From positions 62,001 through 126,000 of the forward strand of contig JAFMVE010000008.1 in NCBI GenBank assembly GCA_025499705.1: a stretch of 64,000 nucleotides of DNA. The letters are read 5' to 3'. This DNA is from Carboxylicivirga caseinilyticus (lineage in GTDB: Bacteria; Bacteroidota; Bacteroidia; Bacteroidales; Marinilabiliaceae). The notes beneath the pieces are model-generated. The model had not been told where the DNA came from, did no database searches, and worked only from the letters and a program-made list of their open reading frames with translations. Shown here one piece after another: positions 34,659-43,845 of this stretch. Within the stretch, counting starts at the first letter, position 1, and the number at the start of each line of letters is the position of its first letter. The translations under genes were made by a program, and so were the position numbers.

Positions 34659-35052
34659 GCTTTTTAATAATAAACGATTTGTAAATGTAATTGTGGTTGG
34701 GGTGATTATACTTGGGTATAGTTACCTCCTTCTTACTTCTTTTCCGGACGCCGAAAACAGTATTTGTCTTTTTAAAAAGGCAACCGGTATTCCTTGTCCG
34801 GGTTGTGGCATGGGTCGTAGTACCTGGTCTCTAGTACATGGACAATTAAAAGAATCACTTTTTTATCATCCTTTGGGTATTGTTTTTAACCTCTTGATGA
34901 TTATCGCCCTTATTCAGGCAGTTGTTGATATAATCAGGAATGATGATAAACTACTCCGTTTCTTTAAACAAAAGTGGCCACTTTGGAGTGTTTTAGTATT
35001 GTTTGTTGTAATTCTACTGGTTTGGGGTCGCAATATTTGGCTGGGAATGTAG
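34651..35052 (+). CDS. DUF2752 family membrane protein
   Basis: A 133-residue protein with three hydrophobic segments and the DUF2752 signature CLFKKATGIPCPGCGMGRS, whose CPxCGMGR core may bind a metal. The start is the TTG at 34651, overlapping the TM2 stop by eight bases; no ATG or GTG is available before the first helix. Pairing with a TM2 protein is common in Bacteroidota. The function is unknown. Confidence 0.8.
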   Translation: MLKLFNNKRFVNVIVVGVIILGYSYLLLTSFPDAENSICLFKKATGIPCPGCGMGRSTWSLVHGQLKESLFYHPLGIVFNLLMIIALIQAVVDIIRNDDKLLRFFKQKWPLWSVLVLFVVILLVWGRNIWLGM

Positions 35053-35061
35053 GATTTATGG

Positions 35062-35089
35062 ATGTTAGATGTTAGAAATTAGGTTTTAG
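35062..35089. repeat. 7-bp tandem repeat, TTAG type
   Basis: Four units ATGTTAG, ATGTTAG, AAATTAG and GTTTTAG follow the DUF2752 gene. On the other strand they read as CTAA-type units like those near 39.5 kb. Confidence 0.6.
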
Positions 35090-35215
35090 AATTTATGAAT
35101 GTTAAGATGTTGATTCTGTTTATTTATTATACATTCTATTATTCAGATCGTCTAAAAATCTAACCACCTATAAAACTTTTAACTTTTGCCTTTCGAGGTT
35201 TTACCTTTAAAAACT

Positions 35216-36994
35216 TTACTCATCCGAGAAGTGAATCAACACACGACGGTATACTGAGAAAATCTTTGATTTGGAAACAAAGCCAAGATACTTACCATTT
35301 TCGCAAACGGGAAGATTCCACGCTCCTGTTTCTTCGAATTTCTTCATAACATTATCCATATTTTCGTCATGCTCAATCACTGCAGGAGGCAGATCCATGA
35401 GTTCTTCAACAGTGGTTTCATTGTATAAGTCGTGATTAAAGATGATGCTACGAATATCTGATAAAGTAATATAACCTTTCAATTTATCGGCATGATCAAC
35501 CACAGGAAAAATATTTCGTTTCGACTTGGAAACCACTTTTGTTAAATCTCCCAAAGTCATCTCAGGATAAACGGTTTTAAACTCTGTTTCCAATACTTTG
35601 TCAAGACGCATCATTGTAAGTACAGCCTTGTCTTTATGGTGTGTGATCAGTTCACCTTTTTGTGCCAGTCGTTTGGTATAAATTGAGTGTGGCTCAAAGT
35701 ACATAATGGTAAGGTAGGCAATGGTTGAAGTAATCATCAAAGGAATAAACAATCCATAACCATTGGTAATTTCAGCAATCAGGAAGATAGCGGTTAAAGG
35801 AGCATGCATCACACCAGCCATCAAACCTGCCATACCTACCAGTGTAAAATGCGAAGCAGGCAGATTTACAAAACCAAGCGTATTGGCCAAACGGGCAAAG
35901 AAATAACCTGTAACACCACCCATAAACAAAGTTGGGGCGAAAATACCACCAATACCACCACTACCTGTTGTTACAGCAGTTGCAAATACTTTAAAGATGA
36001 TAAGCAGAGCTAGAAAACCCAGTAAAGCCCATATATTGTCATGCAGGGGATAAAATAGACTTTCGTTAAGAACCTCGGCACTGTTACCATTTAATAATTC
36101 AGTTATGGTATGGTAACCTTCACCATAGAGAGGTGGAAACAAAAAGATGAGTAAGCTTAATACTGCACCTCCCGTAATCCATTTTGTAAATGGATTTTTA
36201 ATAACTCCCAGGTGCTTTTCAACTAACATCACTCCTCTTGTAAAATAGAGCGAAATGAATCCGGCAGCAATTCCTAATCCAACATAATAAGGTATGTTAT
36301 TCAGAAGAAAAGGAGCTTCCAAAGCAAAGGTGAATTCAACTCCTTTACCCAGAAAAAAATAGGCGACAGTTGCTGATGTTACCGCTGAGATCAATAGTGG
36401 TACAATGGATGCCATGGTCAGGTCGAGCATCAAAACCTCCAGTGTAAAAACCAGTCCTGCAATAGGAGCTTTAAAGATACCAGCAATAGCACCTGCCGAT
36501 CCGCAACCGACCAAAAGTACGATGGTTTTGGTATTCATCCTGAATAATCTTCCCAGAGTAGAACCGATAGAAGCTCCGGTTAATACGATGGGTGCCTCAG
36601 CTCCAACCGATCCACCGAAACCAATGGTAAATGAACTGGTTAGAATTGATGAATAATTATTGTGAGTTTTGATATGACCGCCTCGTTTAGAAATGGCATA
36701 CAGAATTTTACTGACACCATGCCCTAAACTGTCTTTAATCACATATTTTACAATGATAAGAGTAATGAAGATACCAATAATCGGATAGGCCAGATAGAGG
36801 TAATTCATATGCTCAACCTTGAAATTGTTCGTCAGCAATGTTTGAATGAAGTGAATGGCATTCTTCAATATGACAGCAGCCAATCCACTGAAAATTCCAA
36901 CCAACAAACTCAAAATAAGAATAAAATGTTTCTGATTGATATTCTTAACTCTCCAAACCAAAAATTGCCCTAATAATTGATTGACCTTCTTCAT
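35216..36994 (-). CDS. CLC-family chloride channel/transporter with C-terminal CBS pair, copy 1
   Basis: A 592-residue membrane protein. About 430 residues form the CLC core: GFGGSVGAEAPIVLTGA keeps the gating Glu in the usual GxEGP place (here GAEAP), and GSGGIGGIFAPTLFMGG matches the third selectivity segment. In VFTLEVLMLD, Val replaces the second of the two Glu of E. coli ClcA (internal proton Glu, by eye), so it may not be a standard Cl-/H+ antiporter. Residues about 465-585 carry two CBS motifs (DKLKGYITLSDIR; GKYLGFVSKSKIF) for nucleotide sensing. A paralogue lies 2.5 kb away. Confidence 0.9.
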   Translation of the reverse strand: MKKVNQLLGQFLVWRVKNINQKHFILILSLLVGIFSGLAAVILKNAIHFIQTLLTNNFKVEHMNYLYLAYPIIGIFITLIIVKYVIKDSLGHGVSKILYAISKRGGHIKTHNNYSSILTSSFTIGFGGSVGAEAPIVLTGASIGSTLGRLFRMNTKTIVLLVGCGSAGAIAGIFKAPIAGLVFTLEVLMLDLTMASIVPLLISAVTSATVAYFFLGKGVEFTFALEAPFLLNNIPYYVGLGIAAGFISLYFTRGVMLVEKHLGVIKNPFTKWITGGAVLSLLIFLFPPLYGEGYHTITELLNGNSAEVLNESLFYPLHDNIWALLGFLALLIIFKVFATAVTTGSGGIGGIFAPTLFMGGVTGYFFARLANTLGFVNLPASHFTLVGMAGLMAGVMHAPLTAIFLIAEITNGYGLFIPLMITSTIAYLTIMYFEPHSIYTKRLAQKGELITHHKDKAVLTMMRLDKVLETEFKTVYPEMTLGDLTKVVSKSKRNIFPVVDHADKLKGYITLSDIRSIIFNHDLYNETTVEELMDLPPAVIEHDENMDNVMKKFEETGAWNLPVCENGKYLGFVSKSKIFSVYRRVLIHFSDE

Positions 36995-37116
36995 AATGGC
37001 CGCAAAAGTAATATAATAATAATGAATTGATTTTAAAACTATGGGAATTTTCAGTTAATCCTGGATATTGATTCTGTTATGCGGATTTAAAAATGATTTC
37101 TGATTTAATAAAAAAG

Positions 37117-37683
37117 TTAGTCCATTTTAGGCTCTATCTCAGCCCAGTTTTCTTTACGGGCTATTCTGCTAACCTGCATTTCACTAACACAAAATAGTTT
37201 TGCAATCAGGTTTTGTTTAACGCCTTTTTCAAGCATTCCTTTGATTACAGCAACATCATCGATACTTAATTTAGAGCTGGTTACAACCTTGCCAGCTTTT
37301 TTACGAGCTTCCTGAAGAACTTTGTGCATTCGTTTGTAGCTTTCTTCTTTGGTTACCCATTTTAGATTAGTATGATAGTTGTTTTGTTTGTTCCAGTCAA
37401 GGTGAATAACAACATCCTGATCGGGATGTGTTTTGTCAACAAAATATTCGGCCGTTAATTTGTGTACCAGATATGACTTTTTCTTACCTTCAACTCTAAG
37501 GCTTACATTGTAGAATCCTTTGATATTACCAAGCTTTACAATTCGTCCGTTTTCCTTATCGTAACAATAACTTTTTATTCGTCCGTAATTACTGATTTCG
37601 TATTTTTTATCTGTAAACGTAAGCTGTTTCCATTGTTCATCTTCAATTTTTCGGAGCTTACGAGTATTTAATTTCGGTTTCAT
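37117..37683 (-). CDS. NUMOD4/HNH-like protein with C-terminal helix-turn-helix
   Basis: A 188-residue protein. The N-terminus has a NUMOD4-like segment (EQWKQLTFTDKKYEISNYGR). The middle resembles an HNH_3 homing-endonuclease core (VHKLTAEYFVD ... VVIHLDWNKQNNYHTNLKWVT), in which the usual NHIDGNK reads IHLDWNK: the His and the second Asn pair are kept, the first Asn is lost. The C-terminus (NLIAKLFCVSEMQVSRIARK) looks like a DNA-binding HTH. It is not inside an intron or phage. It could be a domesticated regulator or a still-active nuclease. Confidence 0.7.
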   Translation of the reverse strand: MKPKLNTRKLRKIEDEQWKQLTFTDKKYEISNYGRIKSYCYDKENGRIVKLGNIKGFYNVSLRVEGKKKSYLVHKLTAEYFVDKTHPDQDVVIHLDWNKQNNYHTNLKWVTKEESYKRMHKVLQEARKKAGKVVTSSKLSIDDVAVIKGMLEKGVKQNLIAKLFCVSEMQVSRIARKENWAEIEPKMD

Positions 37684-37930
37684 AATTAAAATTTAGGTCA
37701 GTGTTAGGTTAAATGATGTACCTAAGAAAATGTTTGACTATTAATAAATTCAGGAAAGAAAGAGTTACTGTTCCCGCTAACTGATCTTAAGTAATAGCAA
37801 AAGTATGAAAAAGCAAATATGAAATCAATATCACACTGTATACTAATTCTGTTAAAAAACGTTAAGTATTAATTAGCAGAGCATTATCTTTACAATGTCA
37901 AATATTATAACGGCATTTTCTTCATTTTAA

Positions 37931-37938
37931 TATCTTTG
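37931..37938 (+). promoter_or_regulatory. -7 element of the groES-like/dus pair
   Basis: TATCTTTG matches TAnnTTTG. Transcription would start about 37945, six bases before the ATG at 37951, so the mRNA is nearly leaderless. This excludes the TTG at 37936 as start. Confidence 0.5.
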
Positions 37939-37950
37939 CCCAAAAAAAAG

Positions 37951-38334
37951 ATGTCGCTTGGAATAGATCATGCAGATTTGGAAAAATTTATATTGGTTGG
38001 CGATCGTATTCTGATTAAACCAAAGAGTCCGGAGAAAAAGACCAAGACAGGCTTATATCTGCCTCCGGGAGTTCAGGAAAAGGAAAGAATTCACAGCGGA
38101 TATATTGTAAAGGTTGGACCAGGATTTCCGATTCCTGTGGTTGCAGAATCGGAAGAGCCATGGATGAAAAAAGATGATAAAATAAAGTATCTGCCCTTAC
38201 AGCCAAAAGAAGGTGATTTGGCTATTTATCTTCAGAGTGGAGGATACGAAATTGAATATAAAAACGAAAAGTATGTGATTGTATCACAATCTTCTGTATT
38301 GATGTTGATAAGAGACGAAGGATTATTTGAGTAA
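37951..38334 (+). CDS. GroES-like co-chaperonin, stand-alone
   Basis: About 127 residues from ATG 37951. The GroES fold signature is seen in LVGDRILIKPKSPEKKTKTG, a mobile-loop-like GLYLPPGVQEKE, and GYIVKVGPGFPIPVV, ending VIVSQSSVLMLIRDEG. It is longer than classic GroES (about 97) because of an insertion around EEPWMKKDDKIKYLPLQPKE. No groEL gene is nearby, so it is a paralogue rather than the housekeeping co-chaperonin. It overlaps the dus gene by one base. Confidence 0.8.
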   Translation: MSLGIDHADLEKFILVGDRILIKPKSPEKKTKTGLYLPPGVQEKERIHSGYIVKVGPGFPIPVVAESEEPWMKKDDKIKYLPLQPKEGDLAIYLQSGGYEIEYKNEKYVIVSQSSVLMLIRDEGLFE

Positions 38335-39386
38335 TGGATTTGAATAGAATGGAAAAAGGAGTTAAGACTGGAAAAGAAAATTACTGGAAATCAATAAATG
38401 AACCAATTTGGGCCCTGGCTCCCATGGAAGATGTTACAGATACTGTTTTTCGTGAGGTGGTTTTGCGCTTAAGCAGGCCAGGACATGTTCATCTTTTATT
38501 TAGTGAGTTTTTATCAACTGATGGTTTTTGTCATCCTGTGGGTAAAGAAAAGGTTTTACATCGTTTCTTTATCAATCCTGAAGAAAGAGAATTAGCCCGA
38601 GAGATGAATGTGAAACTGGTTGCTCAGATTTGGGGAACTGATCCTGAAAAGTTTTACCAAACAGCTAAATATATAGCAGAAGAAACCGATTTTGATGGTA
38701 TTGATATCAACATGGGCTGTCCTATGAAAAATATCATCAAAAAAGGAGCCTGTTCAGCACTTATTAATACACCTGATCTGGCCCGTGAGATTATTGCGGC
38801 AACTAAAGAGGCATCAGATCTGCCATTGAGTGTTAAAACCCGTATCGGATTTAAGTCAGTTGTAACTGAATCGTGGATAAGCACTTTGTTACAATCAGAA
38901 ATAGATGCTTTGATTGTGCACGGTCGAATTCAAAAAATGATGTCTGAGGGTGAAGCAGACTGGACTCAGATAGCTAAAGCAGTGGAATTACGGAATAAAA
39001 TGAATCCGAATATTAAATTACTTGGTAACGGAGATGTATTATCTATTGATGAGTCGAATGAGAAAGTGAGAGAGTTTGGTGTTGATGGTGTAATGATCGG
39101 TCGTGGAATCTTTCATAATCCATGGCTTTACAATCAGGGACATGAGCCAGACATGGAAGAACGCCTGGAAGCCTTGCTATTGCATGCCCGTTTATATTCT
39201 AAAACCTGGACGGGTGAAAAAAACTGGTCTATTCTAAAACGCTTCTTTAAGATTTATACCAATAGCTTTAAGGGAGCTGCTCATTTGCGCGCCGAACTAA
39301 TGGAAACTCATGGCATAGATGAGGTTGAAACCATTGTAAAAGCATTTAAAGAAGATGTTAAAAGACGGGAACACGAAGCGGAATAG
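38334..39386 (+). CDS. tRNA-dihydrouridine synthase family protein
   Basis: A 350-residue FMN TIM-barrel enzyme that reduces uridines in the tRNA D-loop. Motifs: LAPMEDVTDTVFREVV at the N-terminus, DGIDINMGCPMKNIIKKGAC with the catalytic Cys equivalent in the NMGCP loop, LPLSVKTRIGF, ALIVHGRIQKMMSEGEADW, and LGNGDVLS then GVMIGRGIFHNPW for the FMN phosphate. Which Dus subfamily cannot be told. ATG at 38334 overlaps the groES-like stop; an in-frame ATG at 38349 is an alternative. Confidence 0.9.
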   Translation: MDLNRMEKGVKTGKENYWKSINEPIWALAPMEDVTDTVFREVVLRLSRPGHVHLLFSEFLSTDGFCHPVGKEKVLHRFFINPEERELAREMNVKLVAQIWGTDPEKFYQTAKYIAEETDFDGIDINMGCPMKNIIKKGACSALINTPDLAREIIAATKEASDLPLSVKTRIGFKSVVTESWISTLLQSEIDALIVHGRIQKMMSEGEADWTQIAKAVELRNKMNPNIKLLGNGDVLSIDESNEKVREFGVDGVMIGRGIFHNPWLYNQGHEPDMEERLEALLLHARLYSKTWTGEKNWSILKRFFKIYTNSFKGAAHLRAELMETHGIDEVETIVKAFKEDVKRREHEAE

Positions 39387-39454
39387 TTTTTACATTCTGT
39401 CACTCCTTCTAATATCCATCCAGGGTTTTAACCGGCTGAAATTATAAGCATCAA

Positions 39455-39505
39455 TCTATTAGTCTAACAGTCTAATCGTCTAGAAGTCTAATGGTCTAAT
39501 AGTCT
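39455..39505. repeat. 8-bp tandem repeat, consensus TCTAATAG, running into a gene end
   Basis: Six units of eight bases (TCTATTAG, TCTAACAG, TCTAATCG, TCTAGAAG, TCTAATGG, TCTAATAG) plus a partial TCT. The stop codon of the second CLC gene (39496-39498) lies in the sixth unit, so the repeat reaches the coding end. Confidence 0.85.
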
Positions 39506-41271
39506 CCTGAAAACATCTTTAATTGATTCCGGTAGGCTGTAAATGCATTTGCCCGTGAGATGAAACCAAGGTATTTGCCATGGTCAATAACAGCAATGTT
39601 AAAACGACTTGATTTTCGGAACATCTCAACCAGATCTTCCATTGAATCGTCGGGGCTGATGAAATATTCAGGCATATACATCAGGTCTTTAACCATTGTT
39701 GTTTTGTACAACTCAGGTTTGAAAATGATTTTTCTGATGTCATCCATCTTTATCATACCGTGCATTCTGCCATTTGAATCAACCACAGGAAACAGGTTGC
39801 GGTGAGCATCGGATACGACATTAACCAAATCACCTAAGGTAGCTTTGGGATCAATGGTGGCAAAGTCTGTTTCAATAAGGTTTTTAACCTCCATCATTGT
39901 TAATACGGCCTGATCCTTATCATGCGTTAGTAATTCCTTCCGCATGGCTAAAAGGTGTGTGTAAACCGAATGTCTTTCAAACGTTTTGGCAGTAGCAAAC
40001 GAGGCGGTTGCAGTAATCATAAGAGGCAGAAACATTTCGTAACCACCGGTTAAATCGGCAATCAAAAATAATCCTGTTAAAGGAGCCTGAAGTACTCCTG
40101 CGATCAATCCGGCCATACCAATCAGGGCAAAGTTTTGAACGGGTAATTGATGAAAACCAAGTTTATTAACAATGTTGGCGAAAAGCAGTCCGGTATTGGC
40201 ACCCATAAACAAGGTAGGAGCAAAAATGCCACCAACACCACCGCTTCCAAAAGTCAGGGAAGTGGCAACGACTTTAAAGGCAATAATAACTGTCAGTAGA
40301 ATAAACGCTGCCCAAATGCTACCCGACCAATTCTGAAAAATGGTATTCTCGAAAATAAAGTTTGTATTTCCACTCAAGGCACTGTTAATAACATCGTAAC
40401 CTTCGCCGTATAAAGCCGGGAAGAAGAAAAGTAAAATCCCCAGTAATGCACCTCCTACAGGCAGGCGGATTCTGTGCTTCTCCAGTTTCTCGAACCATTT
40501 TTCCATAAAGATATAGATTCGAGTAAAATAGGATGAAACAAATCCGGCAACAATGCCAAGAAAAACATAGTAAACCAGGTCAATCATCTCATAGGTGTGA
40601 AACAGTTCGAACGGATACACTACTTCCTGACCCATAAAAATATAAGAAACAATTACGGCCGAAATAGATGCCAGAAGAATGGGGACAATGGCTGCCAGTG
40701 TCAGATCAAGCATGATTACTTCCAAAGAAAAAACAATAGCAGCTATAGGAGCTTTAAAAATGGCCGACATAGCTGCGGCACAGGCGCAGCCGAGTAGTAG
40801 TTTGATCTGTCTGTAATTCAATCGAAATAATTGTCCTACATTGCTACCTATGGCAGCACCCGTTGAAACCGTAGGCCCCTCTAAACCAACGCTTCCCCCA
40901 AAGCCTACTGTCAGTGCACTGGTAACAATGGAAGAGAACATATTATGACGGTTCATCTTTCCTTCGTTCTTTGAAATGGCATAGAGTACATTGGGAATAC
41001 CATGTCGAACAGGCCTTCGAATTACATACTTAATAAATAAAACGGTTAAAAATATACCAACTGTGGGTGAAATCAGATAGATATATCCATGTTCCTGCCC
41101 AAGGTAAGTATGAACGAAATGACTGATCAGATGAACTGATTTTTTGATGGCTACAGCAGCAAAACCTGCTGCTATTCCTACAAGAATACTCAGAATCATC
41201 ATAAACTGGCGATTGCTGACATGTCGTAGCCGCCAAATAAGAAATTGTTTGAACAGTGATTTGCGATTCAT
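39496..41271 (-). CDS. CLC-family chloride channel/transporter with C-terminal CBS pair, copy 2
   Basis: A 591-residue paralogue of the protein at 35.2-37.0 kb. The CLC motifs are closer to canonical: HGIPNVLYAIS, GFGGSVGLEGPTVSTGA with the gating Glu, and GSGGVGGIFAPTLFMGA. Again VFSLEVIMLD has Val in place of the internal proton Glu (by-eye alignment with E. coli ClcA). Two CBS motifs end the protein (GRMHGMIKMDDIR; GKYLGFISRANAF). The gene's last codons are part of an 8-bp tandem repeat. Confidence 0.9.
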   Translation of the reverse strand: MNRKSLFKQFLIWRLRHVSNRQFMMILSILVGIAAGFAAVAIKKSVHLISHFVHTYLGQEHGYIYLISPTVGIFLTVLFIKYVIRRPVRHGIPNVLYAISKNEGKMNRHNMFSSIVTSALTVGFGGSVGLEGPTVSTGAAIGSNVGQLFRLNYRQIKLLLGCACAAAMSAIFKAPIAAIVFSLEVIMLDLTLAAIVPILLASISAVIVSYIFMGQEVVYPFELFHTYEMIDLVYYVFLGIVAGFVSSYFTRIYIFMEKWFEKLEKHRIRLPVGGALLGILLFFFPALYGEGYDVINSALSGNTNFIFENTIFQNWSGSIWAAFILLTVIIAFKVVATSLTFGSGGVGGIFAPTLFMGANTGLLFANIVNKLGFHQLPVQNFALIGMAGLIAGVLQAPLTGLFLIADLTGGYEMFLPLMITATASFATAKTFERHSVYTHLLAMRKELLTHDKDQAVLTMMEVKNLIETDFATIDPKATLGDLVNVVSDAHRNLFPVVDSNGRMHGMIKMDDIRKIIFKPELYKTTMVKDLMYMPEYFISPDDSMEDLVEMFRKSSRFNIAVIDHGKYLGFISRANAFTAYRNQLKMFSGDY

Positions 41272-41407
41272 AAGACTTGGGTTAACCTTAGAAAGGTAAT
41301 CAAATTTAATATTCCTGACTAATAAACTTTTTTAAATGATCAATGTTTAATCAATTGATTGAAATTTTAAACAAATAAGATTAACATTATACTAAAACAG
41401 ACAAAAT

Positions 41408-43816
41408 ATGAACTTAAATAGACTTATGAAATTCTTTGTTTTTATACCTCTATTGTTCTTTGGTAATAATATTCTGGCACAAACAGGTGTACTGAAAGGG
41501 GAGGTGCGGGATGCCTATACCAATAAACCGGTTCCTTTTGCCAGTGTGGTCATTTTTAATACTACTACAGGTACAATGACAGATACCCTGGGGCGATTTG
41601 AATTCCGTAACCTCGAACCCGGATTCCTACGTCTGCAACTTTCATCGATAGGATATAAAAATGTGGTGACAGAAGAATATAATATCTCTCAGGTACGGAA
41701 TACCAGTGTGCAAATAAAAATGGAATCGACAGCTGAGTCTTTGGAGGAGGTGAAAATTACAGCCTCACCTTATGCTGTGAGACCGGATGCTCCGGTGTCG
41801 TTAAGAAGAATAGGAATTGATCAAATTGAGAAAAGTGCAGGGGCAAATCGTGATATATCCAAGGTAATTCAGTCATTTCCAGGAGTTGGATCTGCCAGTA
41901 CCTTTCGGAATGATTTATTTGTAAGGGGTGGTGGACCATCGGAGAATCGCTTTTTTATTGATGGTATTGAGATTCCAAATATTAATCACTTTGCAACACA
42001 GGGAGCGACAGGAGGGCCTGTTGGTATTTTAAATGTTGACTTTATCAGAGAGGTTGATTTTTACTCCAGTGTATTCCCTGCCGGAAAAGGAAATGCCTTA
42101 AGCTCGGTTTTTGAATTTAAACAGATTGATGTTGATGTGGATAAGCCAACTTTTAAAGGAACGCTTGGTGCTTCGGAAATATCACTTACAACATTAGCAC
42201 CATTAAGTGATAAAACCGGATTAATTGCATCAGTCAGACGATCGTACCTGCAGTTTTTATTTGCTGCTCTTGATTTACCTTTCCTTCCCACTTTTACCGA
42301 TTTTCAGTTTAAGACAGAAACACGGATTGATGACCGGAATGAGATTTCATTTCTGGGTATAGGAGCCATTGATGTTTTTGAATTTAATAATGATGCAACA
42401 CCAACTGAGGAAAACCAATATATAATCGGATATCTGCCCGTAAATAATCAATGGAATTACACGATTGGTACTTCTTATAAACATTATTTTGGAAATAGTT
42501 ACCTGTCGATGTATCTCAGCAGGAATCATTTGAATAATGAAGCCATAAAATACGATGATAATGTAGAATCGCCCGAAAACCTGAATCTGAATTATATTTC
42601 AGATGAGATTGAGAATAAGTTCAGAACAGAATATACGGCACGTCCGAATCAGTGGACTATTAACTTGGGTGCAGGAGCGGAATATATCAATTACTACAAC
42701 CGCACTTATAATAAGGTTTTTATTGGAGGTCAATCATCGGAAATAAATTATAAATCGGAATTGAATTTTGTCAAGTATGCTTTGTTTGGATCTGTTTCGC
42801 ATCCTTTTTTCGATAACCGACTAACCTTATCCGGAGGAGTCAGAATGGATGCCAACAGCTATTCCGATCAAATGAATAATATGCTTAATCAGTTCAGTCC
42901 AAGGGCTTCATTGTCGTTTATGATTATGCCTGAATTTTATTTCAATGCCAATGTGGGGCGTTATTATCAAAACCCTTCCTATACAACTATGGGTTACCGA
43001 AACAGTGAAGGAGTATTAGTTAATAAGCAAAATGGGTTAAGTTATATTTCGTCTGATCATTTTGTGGCCGGATTTGAATTACGCCCCAATGATCATAGCC
43101 GAATGACGCTGGAAGGATTTTATAAATTGTACGGTAAGTATCCGTTCTCTGTTCAGGATTCTATTTCGATGGCCAGCAAGGGAGGAGATTTTGGAGTAGT
43201 TGGAGACGAAGAAGTTACATCAACTTCAAAAGGACGAGCCTATGGTTTTGAGGCTTTGTATCGCACAAAAACAAACAAAGGGTTAAATATGATTGCAGCC
43301 TATACTTTTGTACGCAGTGAGTTTACCGATTACAAAGACGATTATGTGGCATCGGCATGGGATAGTCGACATTTATTTACCATTACAGTAAATAAGACCC
43401 TGCAACGTAACTGGAGTGTAGGTATGAAGTGGCGCTATGTAGGAGGATTGCCATATACACCATACGATGGAGACAGATCATCGTTAAAAGTAGCATGGGA
43501 TGCTCAATACAAGCAGTATCTTGATTATTCGCAATACAATACCAGGCGATTGGAAGATTTTCATCAGCTGGATTTACGGGTTGATAAAACCTACAATCTT
43601 AAGAAGATGACTTTGGGTTTTTACATCGATATACAGAATGTGTATAATAATCAAGCTGCACAGGCACCCGAATTGATACAGCAACTGGATGAAAATGGTG
43701 AATCAATTATTGTTAACCCTAATGCAGCTTTGAATGAGCAACGTTATGCGATGAAAGAACTAAATGGTACTTCAGGAACTGTTTTACCAACAGTCGGATT
43801 GTTGATTGAATTCTAA
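41408..43816 (+). CDS. TonB-dependent receptor with carboxypeptidase-regulatory-like domain
   Basis: An 802-residue outer-membrane receptor: signal peptide (LMKFFVFIPLLFFGNNILAQ), an N-terminal carboxypeptidase-regulatory-like domain (about 25-110: LKGEVRDAYTNKPVPFASVV), a plug with VIQSFPGVGSASTFRNDLFV and RGGGPSENRFFIDGIEIPNI, and a barrel closing with VLPTVGLLIEF. There is no SusD neighbour. The substrate is unknown. The gene is single, with a hairpin at its 3' end shared with the convergent arginine decarboxylase gene. Confidence 0.9.
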   Translation: MNLNRLMKFFVFIPLLFFGNNILAQTGVLKGEVRDAYTNKPVPFASVVIFNTTTGTMTDTLGRFEFRNLEPGFLRLQLSSIGYKNVVTEEYNISQVRNTSVQIKMESTAESLEEVKITASPYAVRPDAPVSLRRIGIDQIEKSAGANRDISKVIQSFPGVGSASTFRNDLFVRGGGPSENRFFIDGIEIPNINHFATQGATGGPVGILNVDFIREVDFYSSVFPAGKGNALSSVFEFKQIDVDVDKPTFKGTLGASEISLTTLAPLSDKTGLIASVRRSYLQFLFAALDLPFLPTFTDFQFKTETRIDDRNEISFLGIGAIDVFEFNNDATPTEENQYIIGYLPVNNQWNYTIGTSYKHYFGNSYLSMYLSRNHLNNEAIKYDDNVESPENLNLNYISDEIENKFRTEYTARPNQWTINLGAGAEYINYYNRTYNKVFIGGQSSEINYKSELNFVKYALFGSVSHPFFDNRLTLSGGVRMDANSYSDQMNNMLNQFSPRASLSFMIMPEFYFNANVGRYYQNPSYTTMGYRNSEGVLVNKQNGLSYISSDHFVAGFELRPNDHSRMTLEGFYKLYGKYPFSVQDSISMASKGGDFGVVGDEEVTSTSKGRAYGFEALYRTKTNKGLNMIAAYTFVRSEFTDYKDDYVASAWDSRHLFTITVNKTLQRNWSVGMKWRYVGGLPYTPYDGDRSSLKVAWDAQYKQYLDYSQYNTRRLEDFHQLDLRVDKTYNLKKMTLGFYIDIQNVYNNQAAQAPELIQQLDENGESIIVNPNAALNEQRYAMKELNGTSGTVLPTVGLLIEF

Positions 43817-43817
43817 G

Positions 43818-43845
43818 GAACAGTAACCCCAATGGGCTACTGTTC
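43818..43845. terminator. Hairpin between convergent genes
   Basis: GAACAGTA (43818-43825) pairs with TACTGTTC (43838-43845). It starts just after the receptor stop codon and includes the stop codon of the arginine decarboxylase gene (43837-43839). There is no T-run on the plus side; a bidirectional 3'-end structure is likely. Confidence 0.5.

Noticed and set aside
39455-39505. CRISPR-like array
   Set aside because: The unit is only eight bases with no spacers and no cas genes are in the window, so it is a simple tandem repeat.
35216-41271. Recent duplication or composite transposon bounded by the two CLC genes
   Set aside because: The paralogues differ throughout and no terminal repeats or transposase gene are present; an old duplication is enough.
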